The notes under the pieces were generated by a model that was given only the letters and a program-made list of their open reading frames with translations, did no database searches and was not told where the DNA came from. The translations under genes were made by a program, and so were the position numbers. A stretch of DNA of 33,037 bases from CAZMCH01 sp964564735 (GTDB taxonomy: Bacteria > Poribacteria > DTPJ01), in assembly GCA_964564735.1 (NCBI GenBank), contig CAZMCH010000043.1, positions 1 to 33,037 of the forward strand, in the 5' to 3' direction. Of this stretch, positions 23,254 to 32,521 are shown in pieces. Position 1 is the stretch's first letter. Each line of letters opens with the position of its first letter.

Positions 23254-25107
23254 ATGGTTTTTCAGAATAATGAGACAGAAAATGATTATGTAATTTTACA
23301 AAGGATATTTCATAATAAGGGACTTGATATTTTTGATTACAGTTTGCCATATATTCAACATCGCATAAATGGCAGAATGTCAGCACTAGAAATTTCATCA
23401 ATTAGGGACTATGAGAAATATCTATTCTCAAACACTAATGAATATAAATTGCTTTTTAATGTTATACTTGGCAAAGGGAGCCAATTTTTTAGAAACCCCG
23501 AAATATGGGAATATTTTAGGCAATATATATTACCAAAAGTATTAGATAACAAAAGTCCTGATAAAGAGATTAAGATATGGTCAGTGGGATGCGCAAGTGG
23601 TGAAGAAGCATTCTCATTGGCTCTTATGTTATTTGATAGCTTTGGAAACTATATAGACAAAAATAAGATTATGATTTATGCAACGGATATTGATGAATCA
23701 GAACTAAGAATTGCCCGTAATGGAACTTTTTTGCTAGACCAATTATCCGGATTACCTGATAATTTAAGAGATCAATATTTTCTACGTCAAGGCGACTTAT
23801 ATACAATTAATGATGATATTAGAAGTATTATAACTTTTGGCAGACATAATATATTAATCGATCCACCAATAACAAACATTGATCTGTTACTATGCCGTTA
23901 TGTTTTATTATACCTCGATCCATCATTAATACCAAAGGCATTGCAAAACTTACGATATGCACTTAATAACGGTGGATTATTATGGTTAGGCAAAGGTGAA
24001 AGACACATTGATAGCAACAAATACGGATTTAAGCCTTTCGGAAATAAATGGTGTTTTTTCAAAAAGCAACCTATTCAAAAGCATTACCAAATATCAGCGA
24101 TTAATTTTAATATAAAAAATTTTTTATCGCAAAAAGCAATAACAGATAATAATATATATCAAGAAAATTATAATATTGAAACGGGTATTATAGCACTTAA
24201 CGAGGATCTTGATATTATCTTTTACAACCAAATAGCCTTTGATATATGTTTTAACAAAAATCTGGAAATACAAAATATAGATGATTCTCAATCATTTGCT
24301 GATATATGCCAAAATAGTAGCACGGTGAAAAAGGATAAAAAAATATCCTTTCTTGATCTAAATATAAACTGCTATATTGAGAAAATTCAAGATAAAATAA
24401 AGGAATTAACTAATAAAAGAGATTACCTAATCATAGATGGCGTAGAGCATTGGCAAGAGAAAAATAGCAAAATTTATTTAAGAATAATTATTATTCCACT
24501 TTCAATAATAAATATTGAAAATAAAGATATTCTAGTTATTTTGGATAATATGACAAAATTTTACGAATTTGGAGAAAAAACTCGTTTTATGTTGAAATCT
24601 TTTGAAACAGCAAAAGAAAAGCTTTTGTCTGAAAATTCCATATTAGAAAAGGCTACTGATGAGCTTGAGATAATAAACAAGTATCTTCAGTCACGAAATA
24701 ACGAGGAATTTATCTTATTAAATGAAAAAATAATTAAACAAAGCATGGAGTTTGAAATTCTGAAGAATCAATATGAAGCGATATTAGATAGTATTGGTTT
24801 GGGTGTTATGATTGTTGATCAAAATTTCATTGTGAAAAATATAAATTCACTTGCCATAAAGTATCTTGAAATCAATTATGAATTTATCATAGATAAATCT
24901 CTGATAGGTATTAATAACAATAAAATACTATCAGATGTATTAAAACGAATTTCTGAAACAATGGAAATAAGAGAACCTATGAATTTTATAATTGATTCAT
25001 CTAATAGTGAAAAGCAATTTTTAGATATTAAAATAAATCCTATTAACAAGAAAAAGAACGAAGGCGTTATTTTGATAATCAAAGAAGGTGTATTATCATC
25101 ATGCTAA
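23254..25107 (+). CDS. CheR-like methyltransferase with C-terminal coiled coil and PAS domain
   Basis: A 617-residue cytoplasmic protein. Residues about 10-80 are a CheR N-terminal helical domain with the conserved region GKGSQFFRNPEIWEYF. The SAM-binding motif is IWSVGCASGEEAFSLAL (about 108-124), followed by MIYATDIDESELRIAR and the YVLLYLDPSL block of CheR. Residues 280-430 are divergent and may be a degenerate PAS. A coiled coil (about 440-505) leads to a PAS domain (DSIGLGVMIVDQNF). CheR methylates chemoreceptor glutamates, but here the sensory C-terminal part suggests another regulatory role. No receptor or CheB is nearby. It is coupled by a 7-nt overlap to the next gene. Confidence 0.87.
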   Translation: MVFQNNETENDYVILQRIFHNKGLDIFDYSLPYIQHRINGRMSALEISSIRDYEKYLFSNTNEYKLLFNVILGKGSQFFRNPEIWEYFRQYILPKVLDNKSPDKEIKIWSVGCASGEEAFSLALMLFDSFGNYIDKNKIMIYATDIDESELRIARNGTFLLDQLSGLPDNLRDQYFLRQGDLYTINDDIRSIITFGRHNILIDPPITNIDLLLCRYVLLYLDPSLIPKALQNLRYALNNGGLLWLGKGERHIDSNKYGFKPFGNKWCFFKKQPIQKHYQISAINFNIKNFLSQKAITDNNIYQENYNIETGIIALNEDLDIIFYNQIAFDICFNKNLEIQNIDDSQSFADICQNSSTVKKDKKISFLDLNINCYIEKIQDKIKELTNKRDYLIIDGVEHWQEKNSKIYLRIIIIPLSIINIENKDILVILDNMTKFYEFGEKTRFMLKSFETAKEKLLSENSILEKATDELEIINKYLQSRNNEEFILLNEKIIKQSMEFEILKNQYEAILDSIGLGVMIVDQNFIVKNINSLAIKYLEINYEFIIDKSLIGINNNKILSDVLKRISETMEIREPMNFIIDSSNSEKQFLDIKINPINKKKNEGVILIIKEGVLSSC

Positions 25108-27338
25108 CATTTAAAGACTTACTTATGGCTGGTCCTGAAGCGGTATGTTTGGTAGATAGCAACATGATAATTTTACAAACTAATCAAAATATGAACCTAT
25201 TACTCAATTACTCAGATACAAATCTACATGGTCAAAATTTAGAAAATATTTTTTTTAATAACTCACCGATTCAACTCCTATTAAAAAGAAAAGATTATAA
25301 TCAATGGCATCAAGGTGAATGTATTCTAAAAACATATTCTTCTTTGCCATTACTGGTAAAATTTAGGGCGGGGCAAGTTTTTGATGAAGGTAGTCAAACA
25401 TTGCTATATGTATTTGTATTTCGGGAAATTGAGGAACTACAAAGAGTATCATTCTCATTCAAAACAAACGCAATGAAATCTTTATTGAACTCCATTATAG
25501 ATAAGGATAAAAAACCAGAGAAAATACTCCATGATTTTTTTAAATCTTATGATCCCGATTCAGAAGCTTTTTTGCTTGATTTAAATCTTAATAGCTTAGA
25601 AATTAATGAAAATGATCGTGAATTGCTCTCATCAAAGCAAGTTATATTAACATCACAAATAGCAATCAACAATAGAACCCCAACTTTATTTCATAGCTAT
25701 AAACTTTTATGTTTTCTACCTGTTTATTCAGAGAAAGCAGTCTATGGAGTTTGTTATATAAAATTTTCCATATCACGTCTTTATGATGAAGAAGATAAGC
25801 AAATATTTAATCTTTGTGGAAAAATCGTTGGCTCATGTATAGAAAATCATGGTATATGCAATCAAATTTATCATTTAAATCCCCTCTCGTCTATTATTTT
25901 GGATGGAATAAAACAACCAGTTATAATAGTAAATTCTAAAGGATTAGTTATAATGATAAATAATTCTACAAAGATGGTCTATGGATTTACGGAATCAGAA
26001 ATGTTGGGAAGACCCTTAGGAGATATTATTTTCCCGGCAGACTCAACTTATGATTACAGCGATCTAATCAATTCAGTCATGCAAGGCATATCAATATTTG
26101 ATGATAATATGACTCATATTAGAAGCGATCTTATGGCTATTGATGTTGGTGTTACTGCGTATCCATATCAATACTCTGATGGCAAAATAGTTGGTGTTGT
26201 GTTCATAATGGAAGACAAAAGCAAATATAATCGCTTTAAAGAAAAGATAGAACAATGGGATAAGCTTTCAGTATTGGGCGAGTTATTACATAGTGCTGCA
26301 AATGAATTAAATAACTCTCTTACATCAGTTATTGGTCATTCTGAAGTACTTGCTCAATTAGAAAATAATGATAAATTCAACGAAATTTCGTCAAAGATAT
26401 ACAAAGGGGCAATAAGATGCGGAAATGTTGTAAAAGGTCTTATTGATTTGGCAAGAGATGATATTAATCAAAAAGATTATACGAACATAGAAGATGCGTT
26501 GGAATGTGCCTTAGACTTAAAACGTTATCAATTAAGAGCAAATAATATTGAGCTATATATAAACCTAGAAAAAAACATGCCAAGGGCTATAGGTAATTTG
26601 CATAATATAGAACGACTTTTTCTTTATATTATAAATTATGCTGAAAAAAGAATGTTGGAATATGATAATGGTGGAAGACTTAACATAAATATAAAATCAA
26701 ATGAATCGAACATAATTGCACAATTTGCAGATACAGGAACTTGTATAGCGACTTATGATATGGAGACTATCCTTTCATGTGATAATATAAATAATGATAT
26801 TGATCTTATTGCATCATGTCAGCTTTTGAAAGAACTTGGTGGATCTATGAAAATAGATAGCAAAATTGGGAAAATGAATATAATTTCAATCAAATTGCAG
26901 GCAATAGGCAACATTCCGATTGAATTTAACGGATATAATAATAATGATGATGAAATAATAGGCACGAATATGGCAGGAAAAAAGGTTCTTCTTGTAGATG
27001 ATGAAATTGATATTATAGATTTACTAACTGATTTTCTAAAAGAAAGAGATTATATAGTTGATATTGCAAGAGATGGTAATGAAGCAATGGAGAAGGTTTA
27101 TAACAATAAATATGATTTAATTATATCAGACCTGAAAATGCCAAACGGCTTTACTGGGATAAAATTATATGGCTTTATAAAACGCGAAAATTCAGAACTT
27201 GCAAAACACATGATCTTTATGACTGGAGATATAATAAATAAGGAAACACAAGAGTTTCTTAAAGGTATAGGCAATCCCTATATTGAAAAACCATTTTTGC
27301 CAGAGAGTTTGATGGAAATTATTATGGGAATGACATAA
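25101..27338 (+). CDS. PAS-GAF-PAS pseudo-histidine kinase with C-terminal receiver
   Basis: A 745-residue cytoplasmic signalling protein: PAS (about 5-110), a GAF-like region (120-250), PAS (265-375), a dimerisation helix pair (385-455), a kinase-like ATPase fold (460-600) and a receiver (628-742). The H-box reads LGELLHSAANELNNSLTSV: where active kinases have His in HEINNPL, Asn401 stands. The ATP site is also eroded, with DTGTC in place of DxGxG and no glycine-rich G2 box. The receiver, in contrast, is intact: LLVDDE, Asp677 in ISDLKMP, Thr708 and Lys730. The protein therefore probably cannot autophosphorylate and works as a phospho-controlled scaffold fed by another kinase, such as the one encoded at 27347. 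It overlaps the CheR-like gene by 7 nt. Confidence 0.85.
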   Translation: MLTFKDLLMAGPEAVCLVDSNMIILQTNQNMNLLLNYSDTNLHGQNLENIFFNNSPIQLLLKRKDYNQWHQGECILKTYSSLPLLVKFRAGQVFDEGSQTLLYVFVFREIEELQRVSFSFKTNAMKSLLNSIIDKDKKPEKILHDFFKSYDPDSEAFLLDLNLNSLEINENDRELLSSKQVILTSQIAINNRTPTLFHSYKLLCFLPVYSEKAVYGVCYIKFSISRLYDEEDKQIFNLCGKIVGSCIENHGICNQIYHLNPLSSIILDGIKQPVIIVNSKGLVIMINNSTKMVYGFTESEMLGRPLGDIIFPADSTYDYSDLINSVMQGISIFDDNMTHIRSDLMAIDVGVTAYPYQYSDGKIVGVVFIMEDKSKYNRFKEKIEQWDKLSVLGELLHSAANELNNSLTSVIGHSEVLAQLENNDKFNEISSKIYKGAIRCGNVVKGLIDLARDDINQKDYTNIEDALECALDLKRYQLRANNIELYINLEKNMPRAIGNLHNIERLFLYIINYAEKRMLEYDNGGRLNINIKSNESNIIAQFADTGTCIATYDMETILSCDNINNDIDLIASCQLLKELGGSMKIDSKIGKMNIISIKLQAIGNIPIEFNGYNNNDDEIIGTNMAGKKVLLVDDEIDIIDLLTDFLKERDYIVDIARDGNEAMEKVYNNKYDLIISDLKMPNGFTGIKLYGFIKRENSELAKHMIFMTGDIINKETQEFLKGIGNPYIEKPFLPESLMEIIMGMT

Positions 27339-27346
27339 ATAAGATT

Positions 27347-29335
27347 TTATGTAGCTCTTGGGATTGTAAATATAAATTTGCTTCCACTACCCAACTCACT
27401 CTCAACCCAGATTTTTCCATTATGGTTATCAATAATTTTTTTTGCTATTGCAAGCCCTAATCCCACTCCTTTATTGTATAAAGTGGCGCGTTCAAACCTA
27501 TCAAATATTCTTTGTTGATCTTCTGGCGATATACCTATTCCAGTATCAGACACACTAACTTCGATATAATCTGAAAAAGTATTATTAGAACCATTTTTTG
27601 ATAATTTTGCCTCAACAATAATTTTACCATTTTCAGGGGTAAATTTAATAGCATTATCAATTATATTTGTTAAAACTTGTTCTAATTTATCAGGATCAGC
27701 ATAGGCTTTTGGAAGATCAGCAGGGATTTTTTCGTCAATTTTAATGAACTTTTGTAAAGCAAGTTCTCCTAGATTATATATTACATCATGAGACAAAGCT
27801 TTAAGATCAACAATGCTAAAGCTCATATCCATTTTTCCATCTTCCAGCTTTGAAAATGCTAATATTTCATTAACTAATTTTTCTAAACGGTCAATATTTC
27901 TTAAAGCTATGGGTATAAAACGTTTGAGTTTTTCATCAATAAGCTCCGACATTTCAATAATAGATACAGCATTTTTTATTGCGGTTAAAGGAGTCCGAAG
28001 TTCATGAGAAACCGTTGATATAAAGTTTGTTTTTGCTTCTTCTATTTCTTTTCTCCTTGTAATATCACGAAGCACAGCGACAATGCCATATATTTTATTA
28101 TCATCTGATTTTATTGGAGAAACATTTGCGCTTAGAAACATTTTTGTTTGGTCAACATATATTTCTTCTTCAAAATCTGTTTCCATACATTGATAGTCAT
28201 TTGCATTCCGATCAAAGATCGAAATTATTGATTTGGCAAATCTACTTTCGCTAACATTCTTTATTATATCTTTTTCACGAATTGTTCCATCCATATTTAG
28301 TCCTAGCATTCTCTTCGCAGATATATTTAGTAACGATATATGCTTTTTTCGATCTAGCATTATCACTCCATCGGTCATGCTACTTACCATTATCTCAAGA
28401 GTGTTCTTTTCCTCTGTCAACATTCTTTTTTGTTTTTCGAGAGTATCAGATATAATATTATTTGCTACACTATGGAAAAGTTTTGAAGTGCTTTGGTCGA
28501 AGGCATTATCATTGTGGCTACAGATGCTAACAATACCAATAAGTCGGTTTTTTTCATCATCTTTTGTTACAAGAGGGATGTTAAGGAAAGACCTAATGTT
28601 TTGTGGATATTGTATTTTATCAGATTTCAAATATTCAGCATGAATCAAATGACTGGTGAGTTTATCTCTTGATACATGTTTTTCATATATACTATTAAAA
28701 GCGTTTAATAGATTTGACTCAACCTGATTTACAATTTCTGGTGATTCTAAACCGGTCCATATTGAGAGTTCTATTTGTTCTTCTTCAGTGATAAATAAAA
28801 AAGCAGAAGTATGGTAGTCGAGAATAGTATGTAGGGACGACATAATAAGGTCCATAACCTCATTATAATCTAAGCGATAGCCTATAACATCACGAAGCTC
28901 GTAAAGCAAACCCAATTCACGATTTTTTTCTTGAAGGCTTGTTATTTGTTTACGAGCTTCTATTGCTTGTAATGTTTTTTCTATTCCTCTTTTTACTACA
29001 TCAGTAATAGTTTGAATGTTAAATGGTTTGATTATATAATCATAAGCACCAGCCCTTACAGATTCTACCGCAGTATCAAGACTTGCATAGCCCGACACCA
29101 TAACGACTTCTGTATCTGAATTCAGTTGTTTTATTCGTCTAAGAACCTCTATTCCACCAATACTGGGAAGATTAATATCAACTATTGCCAGATCAAAATT
29201 TTCTGTTTTGAAACGCTCTATAGCCTCAACACCATCAGAGAGAGGAATTACATTGTATCCTTGATTCTCCAATACAATAGTTAAAATCTCACGGATACTT
29301 TTTTCATCATCAACAACAAGAATTTTTGCTGGCAT
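27347..29335 (-). CDS. Receiver-GAF-PAS-histidine kinase
   Basis: A 662-residue cytoplasmic kinase with no membrane helices. The order is receiver (residues 4-120; Asp53 in LAIVDINLPSIGG, Lys103), coiled coil (120-145), GAF (145-300), PAS (315-425), HisKA with His444 in FISTVSHELRTPL, and an HATPase with TNIIDNAIKFTPENG, DTGIGI and GVGLGLAIAKKI. All catalytic boxes are intact. It starts 18 nt after the secretin stop codon and so probably belongs to the pilus transcript, which makes control of pili or surface behaviour likely. It converges with the pseudokinase gene across only 8 nt, with no terminator between. The Shine-Dalgarno sequence is weak (AAAGAAAG). Confidence 0.93.
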   Translation of the reverse strand: MPAKILVVDDEKSIREILTIVLENQGYNVIPLSDGVEAIERFKTENFDLAIVDINLPSIGGIEVLRRIKQLNSDTEVVMVSGYASLDTAVESVRAGAYDYIIKPFNIQTITDVVKRGIEKTLQAIEARKQITSLQEKNRELGLLYELRDVIGYRLDYNEVMDLIMSSLHTILDYHTSAFLFITEEEQIELSIWTGLESPEIVNQVESNLLNAFNSIYEKHVSRDKLTSHLIHAEYLKSDKIQYPQNIRSFLNIPLVTKDDEKNRLIGIVSICSHNDNAFDQSTSKLFHSVANNIISDTLEKQKRMLTEEKNTLEIMVSSMTDGVIMLDRKKHISLLNISAKRMLGLNMDGTIREKDIIKNVSESRFAKSIISIFDRNANDYQCMETDFEEEIYVDQTKMFLSANVSPIKSDDNKIYGIVAVLRDITRRKEIEEAKTNFISTVSHELRTPLTAIKNAVSIIEMSELIDEKLKRFIPIALRNIDRLEKLVNEILAFSKLEDGKMDMSFSIVDLKALSHDVIYNLGELALQKFIKIDEKIPADLPKAYADPDKLEQVLTNIIDNAIKFTPENGKIIVEAKLSKNGSNNTFSDYIEVSVSDTGIGISPEDQQRIFDRFERATLYNKGVGLGLAIAKKIIDNHNGKIWVESELGSGSKFIFTIPRAT

Positions 29336-29353
29336 AGTTTATACTTTCTTTAT

Positions 29354-31126
29354 TTAGGAATCTTCCTTGATAATCTTAGGTGTAATAAAGATAACCAGAT
29401 CGGTTTTTGCTTTTGATTTGCTACTATATCCGAATAACTTTCCTACTATCGGTAATCTCCCAAGCCAAGGGACATGTTCAGAGTTATTATATTCCTGCTC
29501 TTTCATTAATCCACCAATTGCAACTGTTTCGCCATCTTTTAAGCGGGTTCGGCAATGTGCAACACGAGAAGATATGACAGGTTGAGAGTTATCAACACCA
29601 GTCCATTGCTTTATGGAATCAACTATTGGCATAGCATCCATAATTATCGATCCATCTTCTGTTATATGCGGAACAACGTTAAGCATAACTCCTATATTGA
29701 TAAATTCAAAGCCCGTTGTAGAACTAAATTGAGACTCATAGGTTTTCAAAATAGGAATTTTATCAGCTACTAGCATCTGTGCTAATTCATTATCCATAGA
29801 AACAATCGATGGATTAGAAAGAAGCTTTGCCTGACCACTAGACTGCAAAGCCTGTAATCTAAGTAGTATATTTTCGAAATATTCGGTTGATAGCGTGCTA
29901 AAATTAACATCAACACTTCTGGCACTAAGTGGAATTGGGAAAATACTATCAACAGTTGAGCCTGATGGTGAATGAGTCGCAGTCCAACTTATACCTAAAT
30001 CGCTGCCTTTATCCACATTAACCTCAACTATTTTTGCTTCTATCCTTATTAGAATTGATTTGACATCTAGTTCACTAATAACAGAGGCAACTTTTTCGAC
30101 TATGTCAGGGGTATCTGTTACAATTAGAGTATCAGACCACTTATCTTTATAAAAATTAGCCATACCGCCTGCGCTCTGTCCGCCTCCTTGTGAACCAGCA
30201 CTACCACTTTGCATTGTTTCAACAACAACAATGTCTTTCCTTCTTAAAAATGTCTGAACCTTACCGTTTTGAGATAAAAGATCCTTAATAACAGGTTCTA
30301 AAGTGGATGCTTCTATGTGATTTAAAGTAAATACTTGTGTAAGTAAGGACGGAACAAGCGCTTTTTGTTCTTCTTCAATGGCTTTTTGTTTTTCTGCTTC
30401 GGTCTGAATATCTAATTGGGTAATTAATTCCTCAATTTTTGTAATATTAGTATCGAGATCAGTAACAATTAGCGTGCCAGTTCTATCATCAATCATAATT
30501 TTACCCGCAGGAGACATAAAACCTGCTATAATATTTTGTATTGAGCTTGCCTTAGCATATTTTAATGCAAATGTCTTTGTAGCCAAATTAATCTGTTCAG
30601 TACTTACAGAAATTGGAACATCTAAAATTTTTATCAATTCATCCAGCTTTTGAAGGCTTTTTCCCTCACCAGAGGCGATAATAAGATTGGTTCTCTGATC
30701 TGCCACCAATTGTATTTCAGGATATATTCCGCCTACCATTTCTTTAATACTAACAGGTGAAACATATTGGAGCTTAATAGTTTTTGTAATTTTTGGCAGA
30801 AAATTCTTTAGCTCATCTGGTCTAGCAATAACAACTGTTTTGTCATAACTTTCAGCAGTAAAGCCTCCACTTTTTGCGATGAGTTGCATTGCTTCCAAAA
30901 AAGGCACATTTGCAAGGTTGATACTTATCCTTCCCACAACAGAATTGCTCATGACCAAATTAACATCGTTTGCTTTGGCTAATCCAGCCAATACATTTCG
31001 CAGGTCACTATCAGTAGCATTTAATGTAACTGGTCGTCCTATTGAAATCTCTGCGCTGATTGCCTGCATCGCTAGGCATGCAATCAAAGAAAACACAATA
31101 AGAAAGACAACTATTCTTGATTTCAT
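29354..31126 (-). CDS. pilQ: Type IV pilus secretin, PilQ-like
   Basis: A 590-residue outer-membrane secretin with a signal peptide (about 1-24, ending AISA). Residues 30-90 are an STN/N0-type domain (ATDSDLRNVLAGLAKANDVN). Two N1-like repeats follow (ITKTIKLQYVSPVSIKEMVG; KTFALKYAKASSIQNIIAG). A Gly-Ser-rich linker lies near QSGSAGSQGGGQSAGG, and the C-terminal secretin core has VVPHITEDGSI, SSRVAHCRTRLKDGETVAIGGL and the closing GRLPIVGKLFG...DLVIFITPKI. It forms the pilus exit pore. PilP-like and pseudopilin genes lie upstream, fitting PilQ rather than GspD, although no GspC-like or pilMNO genes are visible. AAGGA lies nine nt before the ATG. Confidence 0.93.
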   Translation of the reverse strand: MKSRIVVFLIVFSLIACLAMQAISAEISIGRPVTLNATDSDLRNVLAGLAKANDVNLVMSNSVVGRISINLANVPFLEAMQLIAKSGGFTAESYDKTVVIARPDELKNFLPKITKTIKLQYVSPVSIKEMVGGIYPEIQLVADQRTNLIIASGEGKSLQKLDELIKILDVPISVSTEQINLATKTFALKYAKASSIQNIIAGFMSPAGKIMIDDRTGTLIVTDLDTNITKIEELITQLDIQTEAEKQKAIEEEQKALVPSLLTQVFTLNHIEASTLEPVIKDLLSQNGKVQTFLRRKDIVVVETMQSGSAGSQGGGQSAGGMANFYKDKWSDTLIVTDTPDIVEKVASVISELDVKSILIRIEAKIVEVNVDKGSDLGISWTATHSPSGSTVDSIFPIPLSARSVDVNFSTLSTEYFENILLRLQALQSSGQAKLLSNPSIVSMDNELAQMLVADKIPILKTYESQFSSTTGFEFINIGVMLNVVPHITEDGSIIMDAMPIVDSIKQWTGVDNSQPVISSRVAHCRTRLKDGETVAIGGLMKEQEYNNSEHVPWLGRLPIVGKLFGYSSKSKAKTDLVIFITPKIIKEDS

Positions 31127-31288
31127 TATATATTTTCCTTACATTTCGGGAACTATAACATTGATTTTTTGCATAATAAGAGCTATACCAATAGTTTCCC
31201 GTTTGTTAATGACTATTTAGCAAAAGAATATTGACTATCAGTCGAATGATTTATATCAAACTAACGGATTAGGATGTTTATGGCAAGA
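31127..31288. other. Gap between pseudopilin and secretin genes
   Basis: 162 bases without a gene. It contains a short motif, TATATCAAAC (31252-31261), which recurs in inverted form at 15827-15836 and 15921-15930. No terminator or promoter is convincing. Confidence 0.4.
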
Positions 31289-31621
31289 TTATAATGTCCC
31301 GTGAATAGAACACTCAGCTCTATGGCGATCATTAATGGTATAAATTCCACCAGCATCACAATGAGGAGGTCCATCAGGAAATCGTGCAGTATCATTTACG
31401 ATTGTGTTATAATCTGCATTAGTTGGCAAAGCACCTGTCATAAAATAATATTCCTCAATTTCATTATTTATGGCATGTATATTATGCTGACATTGCCTTA
31501 ATCTAGTTTCATCTCTGCTGGTTATAAACCTTGGTACAGCCATACTTGTTAGTATTCCTAACAATACCACAACTAAGAGTAGTTCTAAAAGGGCATAACC
31601 CTTTTCATTGTGTTTCATCAT
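31289..31621 (-). CDS. Type IV pilin/pseudopilin-like protein
   Basis: A 110-residue prepilin. The likely start, MMKHNEKG, has GAGAGG seven nt upstream; an ATG 15 nt earlier is possible. Cleavage by prepilin peptidase would fall after Gly8, leaving YALLELLLVVVLLGIL as the mature N-terminal helix, with Glu at position +5 as required. The globular part is short, with a segment ALPTNADYNTIVN and a C-terminal pair of cysteines (CDAGGIYTINDRHRAECSIH) that may form a disulfide. It could be a minor pilin of the pilus or of a type II secretion system. Confidence 0.9.
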   Translation of the reverse strand: MMKHNEKGYALLELLLVVVLLGILTSMAVPRFITSRDETRLRQCQHNIHAINNEIEEYYFMTGALPTNADYNTIVNDTARFPDGPPHCDAGGIYTINDRHRAECSIHGTL

Positions 31622-31819
31622 TTTTATGCCTCTCATTTACCTGTCTCGTATTAAAACAGTCCGAGCTAAATGTTAAGAGAAGGTTATATCTAAAGCACTT
31701 GGAAATATCAGAAACCCATTCAATATTAGGCTTCTCATTTTCAAAGTTAAAATCTAGTTGTGAATAAGACTTTTGGTTATATTAACATCCTAATTTACAT
31801 TAGTTTCCAAATTCTTGCT

Positions 31820-32416
31820 TTATTTTGCTGTTTTTGACGATATTTTCGCTATACGTCCTCCCAGTGAAACAGCATATTTTTCACTTCCACCATCCAAAAT
31901 AGCTTCGTTATTACGAATCTCAACAATCTTCATCCCTGCAATAGAATCACCGACAGAAGCAACTTTGCTACCGCTACTGTCTTGAAAGATAGCAGTCTTA
32001 TTGTCAATTACAAGCGTAAGAGCAACACTAGGCATTACTTCAGTCTTTACAGGGGTTTTAGGAATGTTTTTGGGAGCTAAACGAGCCTCATTAGCCGCTA
32101 TTAATGCGGATTTGTCTTCAGGTATTTTGGATTTTTTCTCAAATTGTCTCACTGGGAAAAATGGATTCTCTCTGCCAAACTCCTCTGGTGAAAGATACAT
32201 TCTATTCAAAGCAATGTCTGTCTTTTCTACTGTATTCTCAGTGATATTTACAGGGGTTGTCTGAACCGCTTGGTTTGCTGTATTTTCCTGAGATACAACA
32301 GGTTTGGCAGGATTTTTTTTGGCATTGGTCTTTTTGGATTTTCCTCCACAGCCGATCAATCCAATTACCAAGATCGCTAACAGGAACAATGCTATTATTT
32401 TATATTTCTTAGACAT
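31820..32416 (-). CDS. PilP-like pilus-assembly lipoprotein
   Basis: About 198 residues. The start is taken at MSKKYK; a GTG at 32425 gives three more residues and is nearer the AGGAG, so the choice is not certain. A lipobox LIGC at Cys23 follows the hydrophobic leader. A Lys/Pro/Gln/Thr-rich linker (about 24-75) leads to the conserved stretch GRENPFFPV, like the NPF/RDPF motif of PilP, and a C-terminal beta domain with SGSKVASVGDSIAGMKIVEI. PilP connects the inner-membrane pilus parts to PilQ, and its position two genes before the secretin supports this. It is a remote PilP-like identification. Confidence 0.72.
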   Translation of the reverse strand: MSKKYKIIALFLLAILVIGLIGCGGKSKKTNAKKNPAKPVVSQENTANQAVQTTPVNITENTVEKTDIALNRMYLSPEEFGRENPFFPVRQFEKKSKIPEDKSALIAANEARLAPKNIPKTPVKTEVMPSVALTLVIDNKTAIFQDSSGSKVASVGDSIAGMKIVEIRNNEAILDGGSEKYAVSLGGRIAKISSKTAK

Positions 32417-32521
32417 TATAATCACAACTCTCCTGAATACCTATTACCAAAATCTACCAATTAGTAAGGTTTTTTGGAATAGGTCAGTGAATTTCACAAT
32501 AATCATTATTGGGTAAAGCAT

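Noticed and set aside
28233..28643. Plus-strand frame of 136 codons
   Set aside because: It is antisense to the PAS/GAF part of the histidine kinase and rich in Phe/Ser/Ile as shadows of AT-rich genes usually are.
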